DNA of 45,887 nucleotides from an uncultured Clostridia bacterium (lineage in GTDB: Bacteria > Bacillota > Clostridia > Oscillospirales > Ruminococcaceae), in the NCBI GenBank assembly GCA_947625155.1, contig CANQNG010000018.1, positions 1-45,887 of the forward strand, read 5' to 3'. Shown one piece after another: positions 17,396 to 26,425 of the stretch (position 1 is its first letter; the number at the start of each line of letters is the position of its first letter). The notes below the pieces were generated by a model that saw nothing but the letters and a program-made list of their open reading frames with translations, was not told where the DNA came from and did no database searches. Position numbers and translations under genes: made by a program.

Positions 17396-20300
17396 CTAGA
17401 TCTTGGTAATATCCACCAGTTCCACATCGTCCATAGACCGCCCGGAGCGCAGCACATTCGCAAGTGCGTTCGCCGTGTCCACAGCGGTCAAAGAGCAGAT
17501 GGAACGCTCTACGGACTTCCGTCGCATCCGCACAGAATCCCTTGCGGGCATCCTGCCCTTGGCAGAGGTGGAGATCATGTAATGGATCTTGCCGCTTTCC
17601 AGCAGGTCAAGGGTGTTCGGGCTGCCCTCGGAGATCTTCCGCACCGTGTTGGTGGCGATCATGTTCTTGTTCAGGTAGCTTGCCGTTCCGCTGGTCGCAT
17701 ACAGTTCAAAGCCCATACGGGAGAACTTATCGGCGATCCGGATCATTTCCCGCTTTTCGGAATCCCGGACGGAGATCAGCACACCGCCCTCCCGCTTCAG
17801 GTCATAGCCAGCCGCAACGAGCCCTTTCAGCAGCGCATCCTCGAATGTCCTGCCGATGCCGAGGCATTCGCCGGTCGATTTCATTTCCGGTCCGAGCATC
17901 GTGTCCACGTCCTGCAATTTCTCAAAGCTGAACACAGGCACTTTGACGGCTACATAATTGCCCTCCGGATACAGACCGCTTTCGTAGCCGAGTTCTTTCA
18001 GGGTCGCCCCGAACATGACCTTTGTGGCAATGTCTACCATCGGGATGCCCGTGACCTTGCTGATATAGGGTACAGTACGGGAAGAACGGGGGTTCACCTC
18101 AATGACATAGACCTCCCCCCGATAGACCACATACTGGATATTGACCAGTCCCACAACATCCAGTGCAAGCGAAAGACGGCGGGTATACTCCACGATAGTG
18201 TCACGCACTTTTTGGGAAAGGTTCTGCGCCGGATAGATCGAAATAGAGTCGCCGGAATGCACGCCCGCACGCTCGATATGCTCCATAATGCCGGGGATCA
18301 GGAAGTCTTTGCCATCACAGATCGCATCGACCTCGACCTCTGTACCCATCATGTACTTGTCGATCAGCACGGGGTTTTCGATCATGTGAGAGGTGATGAT
18401 GTCCATGTATTCTACGACATCCTGCTCGGAATGGGCGATGATCATATTCTGCCCGCCCAGCACATAGGACGGACGCAGCAAGACCGGATAGCCTAGTTGA
18501 TCAGCGACCTTGACGGCTTCTGCTGTTGTCATGACCGTGAAACCCTCCGGGCGTGGGATGCCGCACTGCTCCAGAAGTTCGTCAAACCGTTCCCTGTCCT
18601 CAGCGGCATCGATATTGTCCGCAGATGTGCCTAAAATGCGCACACCGCTGTCCGCAAGGTGACGGGTCAGCTTGATGGCTGTCTGTCCGCCGAACTGCAC
18701 AACAACACCGTAGGGCTGTTCGGTGGCAATGATATTGTCCACATCTTCCGGGGTCAGCGGGTCGAAATACAGTCTGTCACCCGTGTCAAAATCCGTGGAA
18801 ACGGTCTCGGGGTTATTGTTGCAGATAACTGCCTCATAGCCCAGCTCTTTCAGTGTCCAGACACAATGCACGGAGCAGTAGTCAAATTCGATCCCCTGCC
18901 CGATACGGATCGGTCCGGAACCGAACACAATGACTTTCTTCTTGCCGCTATTCCGGCGTGCAATGAACTGCTCCGCCTCGTTTTCCTCGTCGTATGTCGA
19001 ATAAAAGTAGGGCGTTTCCGCCTTGAATTCTCCGGCGCAGGTGTCTACCATTTTATAGACAGCATTCTGATGCAGGGGGCATTTCTTGCCGGAAATGCGC
19101 TCGATCGTCTTGTCCGGATAGCCATACTGCTTGGCAGTACGGTATTTTTCCTCCGTCAGATCGCCCTCGGCAAGCCATTCTTCCAGCTCCACAAGGTTAC
19201 GCAGCTTCTCTAAGAACCACTCGTCGATCATCGTGATCTCGTGCAGCTCTGCCACGGAAACGCCTTTTTTCAAGGCGGCATACACCTGAAAAGAACGCTC
19301 GTCCTCCACGCCGTTTTTCAGGCGGGTGAGCAGCTCGTCCACGGGCATTTTTTCATATTTCGGCATATTCATAGAGTCCACGCCCAGCTCCGTAGAGCGG
19401 ACAGCTTTCATCATTGCCTGCTCAAAGCTCGTGCCGATCGCCATGACCTCGCCGGTCGCTTTCATCTGTGTACCGAGGGTACGCTTGGCATAGACAAATT
19501 TGTCAAATGCCCACTTCGGGAATTTGATGACCACATAGTCCAGTGCCGGCTCAAAGCAGGCGTAGGTCTTGCCTGTTACCTGATTGATGATCTCATCGAG
19601 CGTATACCCGATGGCGATCTTCGTGGCGACCTTGGCGATCGGATAGCCTGTCGCCTTGGAGGCAAGCGCAGAAGAGCGGGACACTCTCGGATTGACCTCG
19701 ATGACGGCATATTCCATGCTTTCCGGGTGAAGGGCAAACTGACAGTTGCAGCCGCCCTCGACTTTCAGCTCGGAAATAATATTCAGGGATGCCGTCCGGA
19801 GCATCTGATATTCCCGGTCAGACAGCGTGACTGCCGGAGCAATAACGATACTGTCGCCCGTATGCACACCGACCGGGTCGAAATTCTCCATGGAGCAGAC
19901 AGTGATGACATTGCCTTTGCGGTCACGGATGACCTCGAATTCGATCTCCTTCCAGCCGCTGATACATTTTTCGATCAGTACCTGTGTAATGGGAGAAAGA
20001 CGCAGACCGTTGGTGGAAATATCCCGCAGTTCCTCTTCGTTATTGGCAATGCCGCCGCCCGTACCGCCGAGCGTGAATGCCGGGCGCACAATGACCGGAT
20101 AGCCGATCTCTCCGGCAAAATCGACAGCGCCTTCTACCGTTTCCACGACCTTTGAGGGGATGCAGGGTTCACCGATCTTCTCCATGGTGTCCTTGAATGC
20201 CTGTCTGTCCTCTGCCTTGTGGATGGTCTCCGGGTCAGCACCGAGGAGCTTGACATTGTGGCTCTCCAGAAAGCCCTCCGCCGCAAGCTGCATGGAAAGT

Positions 20301-20590
20301 GTCAGCCCTGTCTGTCCGCCGAGAGTAGACAGCACGCTGTCGGGCTTTTCGATCTCGATCACACGCTTCACCACGTCCAGTGTAAGCGGCTCGATATAAA
20401 TTTTATCTGCCATTGCCTTGTCGGTCATGATAGTCGCCGGGTTGGAGTTGATGAGTACGACATCCAGTCCCTCCTGTTTCAGGGCACGGCAAGCCTGTGC
20501 GCCGGCATAGTCAAATTCCGCTGCCTGTCCGATGATGATAGGTCCTGAACCGATGACAAGCACTTTTCGGATATCGCTGCGCAGTCCCAT
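17396..20590 (-). CDS. carB: carbamoyl-phosphate synthase large subunit CarB
   Basis: A 1064-residue synthetase making carbamoyl phosphate from bicarbonate, ATP and the ammonia delivered by CarA. Two homologous ATP-grasp halves are visible: GSGPIIIGQAAEFDYAGAQA in the first and GSGPIRIGQGIEFDYCSVHC in the second, each followed by PVIVRPAF / PVLLRPSY segments. The last about 135 residues are the MGS-like allosteric domain. AAGGAGG precedes the ATG at 20590, one base after the carA stop; an upstream frame to 20767 is inside carA and rejected. A single CarAB pair inside the pyr operon may serve arginine too. Confidence 0.96.
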   Translation of the reverse strand: MGLRSDIRKVLVIGSGPIIIGQAAEFDYAGAQACRALKQEGLDVVLINSNPATIMTDKAMADKIYIEPLTLDVVKRVIEIEKPDSVLSTLGGQTGLTLSMQLAAEGFLESHNVKLLGADPETIHKAEDRQAFKDTMEKIGEPCIPSKVVETVEGAVDFAGEIGYPVIVRPAFTLGGTGGGIANNEEELRDISTNGLRLSPITQVLIEKCISGWKEIEFEVIRDRKGNVITVCSMENFDPVGVHTGDSIVIAPAVTLSDREYQMLRTASLNIISELKVEGGCNCQFALHPESMEYAVIEVNPRVSRSSALASKATGYPIAKVATKIAIGYTLDEIINQVTGKTYACFEPALDYVVIKFPKWAFDKFVYAKRTLGTQMKATGEVMAIGTSFEQAMMKAVRSTELGVDSMNMPKYEKMPVDELLTRLKNGVEDERSFQVYAALKKGVSVAELHEITMIDEWFLEKLRNLVELEEWLAEGDLTEEKYRTAKQYGYPDKTIERISGKKCPLHQNAVYKMVDTCAGEFKAETPYFYSTYDEENEAEQFIARRNSGKKKVIVFGSGPIRIGQGIEFDYCSVHCVWTLKELGYEAVICNNNPETVSTDFDTGDRLYFDPLTPEDVDNIIATEQPYGVVVQFGGQTAIKLTRHLADSGVRILGTSADNIDAAEDRERFDELLEQCGIPRPEGFTVMTTAEAVKVADQLGYPVLLRPSYVLGGQNMIIAHSEQDVVEYMDIITSHMIENPVLIDKYMMGTEVEVDAICDGKDFLIPGIMEHIERAGVHSGDSISIYPAQNLSQKVRDTIVEYTRRLSLALDVVGLVNIQYVVYRGEVYVIEVNPRSSRTVPYISKVTGIPMVDIATKVMFGATLKELGYESGLYPEGNYVAVKVPVFSFEKLQDVDTMLGPEMKSTGECLGIGRTFEDALLKGLVAAGYDLKREGGVLISVRDSEKREMIRIADKFSRMGFELYATSGTASYLNKNMIATNTVRKISEGSPNTLDLLESGKIHYMISTSAKGRMPARDSVRMRRKSVERSICSLTAVDTANALANVLRSGRSMDDVELVDITKI

Positions 20591-20591
20591 C

Positions 20592-21710
20592 TTATTCAGC
20601 CTCCTTCTTGAACTCGTCCATGCGGGCGGTGAATGCATCAAATAAATATGCCGTGTCCAGCGGTCCGCCGTGTGCCTCCGGGTGGAACTGCACCGTGAAC
20701 GCATTGCAGGACTTGTAGCGCACGCCCTCGCAGGTGCGGTCGTTGGCATTGCTATGTGAGACCTCACCGATCTCCGGCGGCAGGCTGTCGCCGACTACGG
20801 CATAGCCGTGGTTCTGGCTGGTGACGTAGGTCTTGCCGCTGGCAAGGTCAATGACCGGCTGGTTTGCCCCCCGGTGTCCATACTTGAGCTTCTCCGTCCT
20901 TGCGCCCTGCGACAGCGCCATGAGCTGATGCCCTAAGCAGATGCCGAAAATGGGGATGCCAAGCTTTGCGATCTCCTGCAAATTGGAAATGATCTCTGTA
21001 TTTTCAGACGGGTCGCCCGGTCCGTTGGAAAGCATGATACCGTCCGGGTGCAGTGCCTTTACCTCGTCCGCTGTCGTATTGGCAGGTACGACAAGCACTT
21101 CACAGCCCCGGTCAACAAGGGACTGCCGGATATAGCGCTTATACCCGAAGTCGAACAGCACCACACGGTATTTCGTTTCCGCCGGGGCATACGTGCGCAG
21201 TTCTGTGCCTGTCACATGGGCAACGGCGTCCCGGATGGCATATGCCCGGATCTGCGGAAGCAGCGTTTCCACATCAGGCTTTTCTGTTGTGATGGCACCG
21301 TTCATGACACCGGCTTCCCGGAGGGTGCGTGTCAGGCGGCGGGTGTCGATATTGTACAGACCGATGATATGATGTGCTTTCAGGAAGCTGTCGATCGTAT
21401 CCTCACAGCGGAAATTAGAGGGCGCATTGCACCACTCCCGCACGATGTAACCGCTGACATAGGACTGTGCGGATTCAAAGTCCTCGGAATTGACACCGTA
21501 ATTTCCGATCAGGGGAAATGTCTGGGTCACGATCTGCCCGTAATAGCTGGGGTCGGTGAGCGTTTCCTGATAGCCCGTCATACCGGTCGTGAACACGACC
21601 TCTCCGATGACCGTTCCGACAGCGCCAAAGCTCCTGCCGGTAAATACCTGCCCGTCCGCAAGGACAAGATACGCAGGTCTGCCGTCCTTGATAAGTGCCA
21701 TAACATACAT
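20592..21710 (-). CDS. carA: carbamoyl-phosphate synthase small subunit CarA
   Basis: A 372-residue glutamine amidotransferase subunit. The N-terminal CPSase domain has LVLADGQVFTGRSFG and TGMTGYQE; the class I GATase domain has GICLGHQL (nucleophile Cys) and QFHPEAHGGP (His/Glu triad). Two starts are possible: ATG at 21710, with GAGG five bases upstream, and ATG at 21701 (MALIKDG), which matches the usual N-terminus better but with a weaker site. I keep 21710. It is directly followed by carB. Confidence 0.95.
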   Translation of the reverse strand: MYVMALIKDGRPAYLVLADGQVFTGRSFGAVGTVIGEVVFTTGMTGYQETLTDPSYYGQIVTQTFPLIGNYGVNSEDFESAQSYVSGYIVREWCNAPSNFRCEDTIDSFLKAHHIIGLYNIDTRRLTRTLREAGVMNGAITTEKPDVETLLPQIRAYAIRDAVAHVTGTELRTYAPAETKYRVVLFDFGYKRYIRQSLVDRGCEVLVVPANTTADEVKALHPDGIMLSNGPGDPSENTEIISNLQEIAKLGIPIFGICLGHQLMALSQGARTEKLKYGHRGANQPVIDLASGKTYVTSQNHGYAVVGDSLPPEIGEVSHSNANDRTCEGVRYKSCNAFTVQFHPEAHGGPLDTAYLFDAFTARMDEFKKEAE

Positions 21711-21753
21711 CCTTTCCTCTTATAATGCAGTGCCGGGGATCCAATCGCTTTCT

Positions 21754-22674
21754 TTACAGGCTGATATGTGCTGTGATGTCGTCACGCATACGAATGACTT
21801 CCCGGCGGGCTGCCTTGGCGAAATCCTTCGGGTCGCAGCCCTCTTTTTGGTAGGCGCACATCACGGCTCTTGAGGAATTCACGATGCCGCCCAGACCGTT
21901 TTTGTCAAATGCCGCTGCAACGCCCTCTGCGCCGCCGCCCTGTGCGCCGTACCCCGGCACAAGGAAAAACGTATGCGGTAGCCGCTCCCGCAATTCCTTG
22001 AGCTGTGCAGGATAGGTCGCACCCACGACCGCACCCACTGCGGAATAGCCATAGTTCCCGATCGTATCTGCGCCCCACTGTTCGCAAAGATCGCCCATCC
22101 TTGCATAGAGCGGCACGCCGTCGATCAGCTGATCCTGCAATTCCCCGCTGGAGGGATTGGAGGTCTTTACCAGTACAAAAATGCCCTTGTCCCGTGCTTT
22201 GCACACGTCGAGCAGCGGCTGGATGCCGTCCGAGCCAAGGTAGCCGTTGACGGTCAGCGCATCTGCCCCGAACGGTTCCAGCTCATTTTCGCCTACCGTT
22301 ACTGTCCCCAAATGGGCAGCAGCATATGCCTGCATAGTCGCCCCGATGTCATTGCGCTTGCCGTCCGTGATGACGAACATTCCTTTCAGGCGGGCATAGC
22401 GGATGGTTTTTTCCAAGGTCTTCATGCCGTTGTAGCCGTACATTTCGTAGTAGGCTGCCTGCGGCTTGATCGCAGGTACAATGTCGTGAATTTCATCGAT
22501 GATCGCCTTATTGAATGCAAAGATCGCACGGGAGGCAGCCCGCAGACTGCATCCATCCTCCTGCTCAAATTCCCGCCGCAGAAATTCCGGGACATAGTCC
22601 AGCTTCGGATCAAGCCCTACTACCGAGGGATTTTTCATCGCCTTGATCTTGTCGATCAGTCTGTCAAAGCTCAT
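21754..22674 (-). CDS. pyrF: orotidine 5'-phosphate decarboxylase (type 2), PyrF
   Basis: A 306-residue enzyme of the longer, type 2 OMP decarboxylase group, forming UMP. Seen: VVGLDPKLDYVP at the N-terminus, KPQAAYYE, and the catalytic ITDGKRNDIG (Lys and Asp pair), with LVPGYGAQGG and IVNSSRAV near the end as the phosphate site. It is 30 bases after pyrC and 43 before carA. No orotate phosphoribosyltransferase (pyrE) is in the window. Confidence 0.95.
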   Translation of the reverse strand: MSFDRLIDKIKAMKNPSVVGLDPKLDYVPEFLRREFEQEDGCSLRAASRAIFAFNKAIIDEIHDIVPAIKPQAAYYEMYGYNGMKTLEKTIRYARLKGMFVITDGKRNDIGATMQAYAAAHLGTVTVGENELEPFGADALTVNGYLGSDGIQPLLDVCKARDKGIFVLVKTSNPSSGELQDQLIDGVPLYARMGDLCEQWGADTIGNYGYSAVGAVVGATYPAQLKELRERLPHTFFLVPGYGAQGGGAEGVAAAFDKNGLGGIVNSSRAVMCAYQKEGCDPKDFAKAARREVIRMRDDITAHISL

Positions 22675-22704
22675 GGTGTTTGCTCCTTTCGTAATGCAGT
22701 ATCG

Positions 22705-23988
22705 TCACATGACGTTTCCGTATTCATAGCGTATCCTGCCGCCTGTTATGGTCATCTGCACTCTGCCGGTCAGCTCCATGCCCCGGAATGCCGTATTGCG
22801 GGACTTGCTGCGGAATTTTTCAGGATCCACGACCCATTTCTGCCCGGTATCCACTAATATCAGATCAGCCGGAGCACCAGTGCAGAGTTGTTCCGGAGCG
22901 ATACCTAAAATTTCCCGTGGACGGATGCTCATCAGCTCCACGATCTTTTGCAGGTCTGCCTTGCCCGTATGGTACAGTGCTGTCAGGGCAGCGGACAGAG
23001 AAGTTTCCAGCCCGACGATACCGTTCGGGGCGAGGGTGAAATTCGCCTTTTCCTCCGGGGTGTGCGGTGCATGGTCGGTCACGATGCAGTCGATCGTCCC
23101 GTCCAGCACGGCAGCTTCTATGGCTGCACGGTCGGACTCCTCCCGCAGCGGGGGATTCATGCGGTCATTGGCATTGCCGGAACGCAGCTTTTCGTGGGTA
23201 AGCATGAAATAATGCGGTGCGGTCTCACAAGTCACCTGTATGCCCAGCGCCTTGGCTGCCCGGATGATCTCCACACTGCCCTTGGTGCTCACATGGCAGA
23301 TATGTACCCGTCCGCCGACCGAAGCGGCAAGAACGATCTCACGGGCAGTGATGGAGTCCTCTGAAGCCCTGTCCATGCCCTTGACACCCAATGCCGCCGA
23401 AACGCTGCCCTTGTGCATGATGCCGCCGTCTATGATGTCCAGATCCTCACAGTGAGAAGCGACCGGGATCCCCAGTTCCTTGGCTTTCTCCAGCGCACGG
23501 CGCATGAGTTCGGCATTTTTCACGGGTCTGCCGTCATCGGAAAAACAGGCTGCACCGCTGGCTTTCAGCTTGGCAAGATCTGTCAGGGCTTCTCCCTGCA
23601 TACCCTTGGTGATACAGGCTGCCGGATAGACGGAAACGCCTGTATTTTTGGCTTTTTCAAGAATATACCGCAGCACCTCCGGTGAATCGGCAGGGGGCTT
23701 GGTATTCGGCATACACAGTACTCCCGTCACGCCGCCTGCCAAAGCTGCCCGGCATCCGGTCAGGATATCTTCCTTATGCGTCTGTCCGGGGTCACGGAAA
23801 TGCACGTGCATATCGAACAGACCCGGCATGGCTGTCAGTCCGCTCCCGTCGATCGTCCTGTCCTGCTCGCCCATAGGCTCACTGAGCTGTGCGCCCATAC
23901 GGGCGATCCGACCGTCCTCGATCAGAATATCCGTTACCTCGTCAAGTCCTCTGTCCACGGCGTGGACATTCCGGATCAGCAGTTTCAT
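22705..23988 (-). CDS. pyrC: dihydroorotase PyrC
   Basis: A 427-residue class I dihydroorotase, a zinc amidohydrolase closing carbamoyl aspartate to dihydroorotate. Motifs: MPGLFDMHVHFRDPG (HxH metal ligands), MPNTKPPAD, SHCEDLD, HICHVSTKGS and IVTDHAPHTPEEK (catalytic Asp). AAGGAGCAGGC precedes the ATG at 23988, which overlaps the pyrR stop by four bases (ATGA); the frame opening at 24027 is rejected. Aspartate transcarbamoylase (pyrB), the preceding step, is not in this operon. Confidence 0.95.
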   Translation of the reverse strand: MKLLIRNVHAVDRGLDEVTDILIEDGRIARMGAQLSEPMGEQDRTIDGSGLTAMPGLFDMHVHFRDPGQTHKEDILTGCRAALAGGVTGVLCMPNTKPPADSPEVLRYILEKAKNTGVSVYPAACITKGMQGEALTDLAKLKASGAACFSDDGRPVKNAELMRRALEKAKELGIPVASHCEDLDIIDGGIMHKGSVSAALGVKGMDRASEDSITAREIVLAASVGGRVHICHVSTKGSVEIIRAAKALGIQVTCETAPHYFMLTHEKLRSGNANDRMNPPLREESDRAAIEAAVLDGTIDCIVTDHAPHTPEEKANFTLAPNGIVGLETSLSAALTALYHTGKADLQKIVELMSIRPREILGIAPEQLCTGAPADLILVDTGQKWVVDPEKFRSKSRNTAFRGMELTGRVQMTITGGRIRYEYGNVM

Positions 23989-24539
23989 GCCTGCTCCTTT
24001 CCGCCGGTCTCCGGCTGTTCGATGCAAACCTGTTCCTTACCGTCCAGTTCCCGCACATAGACCTGAACGCTTTCGCTCCGGGAAGTGGGGAGATTCTTTC
24101 CCACATAGTCCGGGCGGATGGGCACTTCCCGGTGTCCCCTGTCCACCAATACCGCAAGCTGGATGCTCCGTGGTCTGCCCCGGCGGATCACGGCATCGAT
24201 CGCCGCACGGGTGCTTCTTCCGGTGTAGAGCACATCATCACAGATGACAACGTGCTTATCCTTCATGGGAAAGTCGATGACCGTCCTGTCCGGACGGCTG
24301 CTGTCCGGCGGCAGATCGTCCCGGTAGGGCGTGATGTCCAGCACGCCGCAGCACACGGAAATACCTTCCAGTTCCTGTATTTTGGCAGCGATGCGCTGTG
24401 CGATCACGGCACCCCTTGACAGGATGCCCACCAGACAGACATCCTCTGCGCCCTTGTTGTGTTCCAGTATCTCATAGGTGATGCGTGCCATGGCACGGCG
24501 GACGGCATTTTCATCCATGATGATGGTATGCTTTCCCAA
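23985..24539 (-). CDS. pyrR: PyrR, pyr operon attenuator / uracil phosphoribosyltransferase
   Basis: A 184-residue PRTase-fold RNA-binding regulator. With UMP bound it grips a hairpin in the pyr leader and lets a terminator form. The PRPP motif VVICDDVLYTGRST, DITPYRDDL and AVLVDRGHREVPIRPDYVGKN match Bacillus PyrR closely. The start is a TTG at 24539: GGAGGTG lies 6 bases upstream, and the resulting MGKHTIIMDENAVRRA aligns with the Bacillus N-terminus. An earlier TTG at 24560 lies on the terminator T-run and is rejected. It is first in the pyr operon. Confidence 0.95.
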   Translation of the reverse strand: MGKHTIIMDENAVRRAMARITYEILEHNKGAEDVCLVGILSRGAVIAQRIAAKIQELEGISVCCGVLDITPYRDDLPPDSSRPDRTVIDFPMKDKHVVICDDVLYTGRSTRAAIDAVIRRGRPRSIQLAVLVDRGHREVPIRPDYVGKNLPTSRSESVQVYVRELDGKEQVCIEQPETGGKEQA

Positions 24540-24557
24540 AACTTTCACCTCCGCTAT

Positions 24558-24694
24558 CAAAAAACGCTGACCTGCCGGCAGACAGATCAGCGTGTATGGC
24601 TCGGCTCATGCACGGGGATCCCGTGTTCCAAGCATGATTTCTCCACAGTCTGATGCCTTGTCTGCCTCTCTGGACAGGATTAAAGGTCTCATCT
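24558..24694 (-). promoter_or_regulatory. PyrR-responsive attenuator leader
   Basis: On the minus strand the leader contains GTCCAGAGAGGC (about 24676-24665) flanked by CCTGTC/GACAAGG pairing, the PyrR-binding loop seen in Bacillus pyr leaders. Downstream, CGCTGAtCTG...CAGgTCAGCG (24592-24565) forms a terminator stem followed by six T (24564-24559). CACGGGATCCCCGTG between them could belong to the alternative antiterminator. High UMP would favour termination. Confidence 0.92.
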
Positions 24695-24700
24695 TACTCT

Positions 24701-24729
24701 ATTATACCACATTTCATATGGTTTGGCAA
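24701..24729 (-). promoter_or_regulatory. promoter of pyr operon
   Basis: Minus strand TTGCCA (24729-24724), 17 bases, TATAAT (24706-24701). Transcription would begin near 24694, just before the PyrR leader. The -35 is 26 bases beyond the DUF4317 stop. Confidence 0.85.
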
Positions 24730-24754
24730 GGGGGTATGCGCTTTTTTATCCCCA

Positions 24755-25882
24755 TTACATCTTCATCTGGAAACCGTTGACGATGATCTCCGGGTCTTCG
24801 AGGGAGATCAGGAGAAAACGTCTGCCGTCGATCTCCCGTGTGGTGATCTTGTCGGTCGCATCGCCGCTGATGCTGACGGTCACGCCGCCGGTACTGAGCG
24901 TGGTCTTGGAGTCCGTGAGGTTGGATGCGATGAAGAAATTGCCCTCCGTTGCCTCCTGATACAGCGCCTGTGCCGCTTCGGCGTGTTCCTGTGTCACACC
25001 GGAATCGAGCAGGACATCCCGGACGAAAATATCGCTGACTACGGGCGGTTCGGGTTCGTCCTTGAAGGTCTTGGCGTAGTCCTGTATCTTCTCGTTGATG
25101 CTGGCGATCACATTAAGATTGAGTTCCTCGCCGACCGCCTTGTCCAGCACGGCACGAAACGTTTCCTTTTCCTCCTCAGCAGACAGGGTATAGTGACAGC
25201 CCAGCACATCTTCCACAATGGAAACATTTGGCTCTTTGGGCTTTTTGGTGAAGTACATGACGTGGTTCACGTCCGGTCCTCTGCCTGTGAATGTCGGAAA
25301 CAGGAAACCGTCTGTCGGCGCATCGGCAACGACCCGGTCAAAGTGGGTCTTGCGGATGATGCTGTTCTCATCCTCGTCATAGATCAGCCCGTCCACTCTT
25401 GATTCAACGGGACAGACGGCTGCGACCAGAAACCGGAACTCCCGGCTGTCGTACTTGTTCTTCTCACCGAGCTTATTCTTCTCGAATACGGTATAATTGC
25501 ACTGTGCAATGAACACGGCATAGGGGAGCGTGTAGACCATTTTTTCGGTAATATGGGCTATGCACTTCTCCATCTGTTCCTCGTCATCCAGTCCCTTTTC
25601 CAGCAGCTCCCAGAGGAGATTCTGCGGCTGGTCATCCTCGTAGACCTCATTCGGGAAATCGTACTCGATCAGTCCCTTGCCGAGCTTGCCCTTCAGCACC
25701 TTTGCAAGCGTGGTATAGAGGACGCTCATCTCCTCATCCGGCACTTCCGCAAAGCTGCGCACGCTTTTACAGCGGAGCGTCTTTTCGGAATCAATAAAGG
25801 TAGAAAATACTCTCTGCACGGTCAGCAGGTCATCTGCCGGCAGGAAATGCTTTTTCAGTTCTGACAGGTCTTTCTGGTTCAT
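24755..25882 (-). CDS. DUF4317 domain-containing protein
   Basis: A 375-residue cytoplasmic protein with the layout of the DUF4317 family: MNQKDLSELKKHF at the N-terminus, a long mixed region with RFLVAAVCPVESRVDGLIYDEDENS, then a C-terminal part with VSISGDATDKI and the end ISLEDPEIIVNG. Function is unknown. No membrane segment or signal peptide. AAAGGAG before the ATG at 25882 decides against a frame opening at 25906. It stands alone between the tRNA-Leu terminator and the pyr promoter; no clear terminator follows it. Confidence 0.78.
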   Translation of the reverse strand: MNQKDLSELKKHFLPADDLLTVQRVFSTFIDSEKTLRCKSVRSFAEVPDEEMSVLYTTLAKVLKGKLGKGLIEYDFPNEVYEDDQPQNLLWELLEKGLDDEEQMEKCIAHITEKMVYTLPYAVFIAQCNYTVFEKNKLGEKNKYDSREFRFLVAAVCPVESRVDGLIYDEDENSIIRKTHFDRVVADAPTDGFLFPTFTGRGPDVNHVMYFTKKPKEPNVSIVEDVLGCHYTLSAEEEKETFRAVLDKAVGEELNLNVIASINEKIQDYAKTFKDEPEPPVVSDIFVRDVLLDSGVTQEHAEAAQALYQEATEGNFFIASNLTDSKTTLSTGGVTVSISGDATDKITTREIDGRRFLLISLEDPEIIVNGFQMKM

Positions 25883-25909
25883 GCTGTACTCCTTTGTATC
25901 TCTCATTTA

Positions 25910-25961
25910 TAAAAATAAGGTCAGGAGACCGCTGAGGGGAAATCTCCTCACGTTCCTGACC
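25910..25961 (-). terminator. terminator after tRNA-Leu
   Basis: Minus strand GGTCAGGA ... TCCTGACC closes a stem (25961-25919), with inner TGAGG/CCTCA pairing, followed by TTATTTTTA. It ends the tRNA-Leu transcript before the DUF4317 start. Confidence 0.85.
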
Positions 25962-25971
25962 TCACCAGTCA

Positions 25972-26054
25972 TGCCGGTGGTGGGACTTGAACCCACACGC
26001 CCTTGCGGACAACAGATTTTGAGTCTGTCTCGTCTGCCATTCCGACACACCGGC
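25972..26054 (-). tRNA. tRNA-Leu (CAA)
   Basis: An 83-base class II tRNA. Acceptor GCCGGTG (26054-26048) pairs with CACCGGC (25979-25973). The anticodon loop CTCAAAA gives anticodon CAA, read by UUG codons. A long variable arm (GTCCGCAAGGGC) and the T loop GGTTCAAGTCC are present. The 3' CCA is not encoded. It has a perfect promoter and its own terminator. No second copy of the tRNA 3' end, as expected for an integrated island, was seen in the window. Confidence 0.95.
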
Positions 26055-26063
26055 AACACTACT

Positions 26064-26092
26064 ATTATACCACATCCGGAAGCATTTGTCAA
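26064..26092 (-). promoter_or_regulatory. promoter of tRNA-Leu
   Basis: Minus strand TTGACA (26092-26087), 17-base spacer, TATAAT (26069-26064): a perfect consensus promoter ten bases from the mature tRNA 5' end. Confidence 0.9.
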
Positions 26093-26192
26093 GATTTTTT
26101 TGCAATTTTACGCAAAGATCTGAATAATGCCCGAGAAACTGGGAAAACTGTATGGCAGCACCTGATGAAAACAGGGCTGTGGAGGCTATGAA

Positions 26193-26300
26193 ATGATCGG
26201 ATTTTTCTTAGGAACGCTGTTCGGCGGCACGGTCGGGCTGTTTGTAGCCTGTCTCTGTGCGGCTGCCGGCAGGGCGGACAGAAACGATACCTTGCCCTGA
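26193..26300 (+). CDS. 35-residue membrane protein, DUF3789-like
   Basis: A tiny protein starting MIGFFLGTLFGGTVGLF and ending in a charged tail (GRADRNDTLP). It is a single glycine-rich transmembrane helix with a cysteine-containing end (VACLCAAAGRAD), a pattern I associate with DUF3789 proteins. GGAGG lies 7 bases before the ATG at 26193; an ATG five bases earlier stops at once. A strong terminator follows 9 bases after the stop. A weak promoter (TTGCAA 26100-26105, 17 bases, AATAAT 26123-26128) is possible. Function unknown. Confidence 0.7.
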   Translation: MIGFFLGTLFGGTVGLFVACLCAAAGRADRNDTLP

Positions 26301-26308
26301 CGGGCTCC

Positions 26309-26347
26309 AGACTGCTGCGCTCCTGAAAGTGCAGCAGTCTCTTTTTT
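26309..26347 (+). terminator. terminator of the 35-residue gene
   Basis: AGACTGCTGC (26309-26318) pairs perfectly with GCAGCAGTCT (26331-26340) and is followed by CTTTTTT. Confidence 0.9.
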
Positions 26348-26358
26348 CCGGAAAAGAC

Positions 26359-26387
26359 TTGACATTTCCCGTCTGATGCGGTACAAT
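26359..26387 (+). promoter_or_regulatory. promoter of lipoprotein gene
   Basis: TTGACA (26359-26364), 17-base spacer, TACAAT (26382-26387), 38 bases before the lipoprotein ATG. Confidence 0.85.
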
Positions 26388-26425
26388 AAAGTCAGGAACA
26401 TATGATCAGATCAACAGGAGGCACT

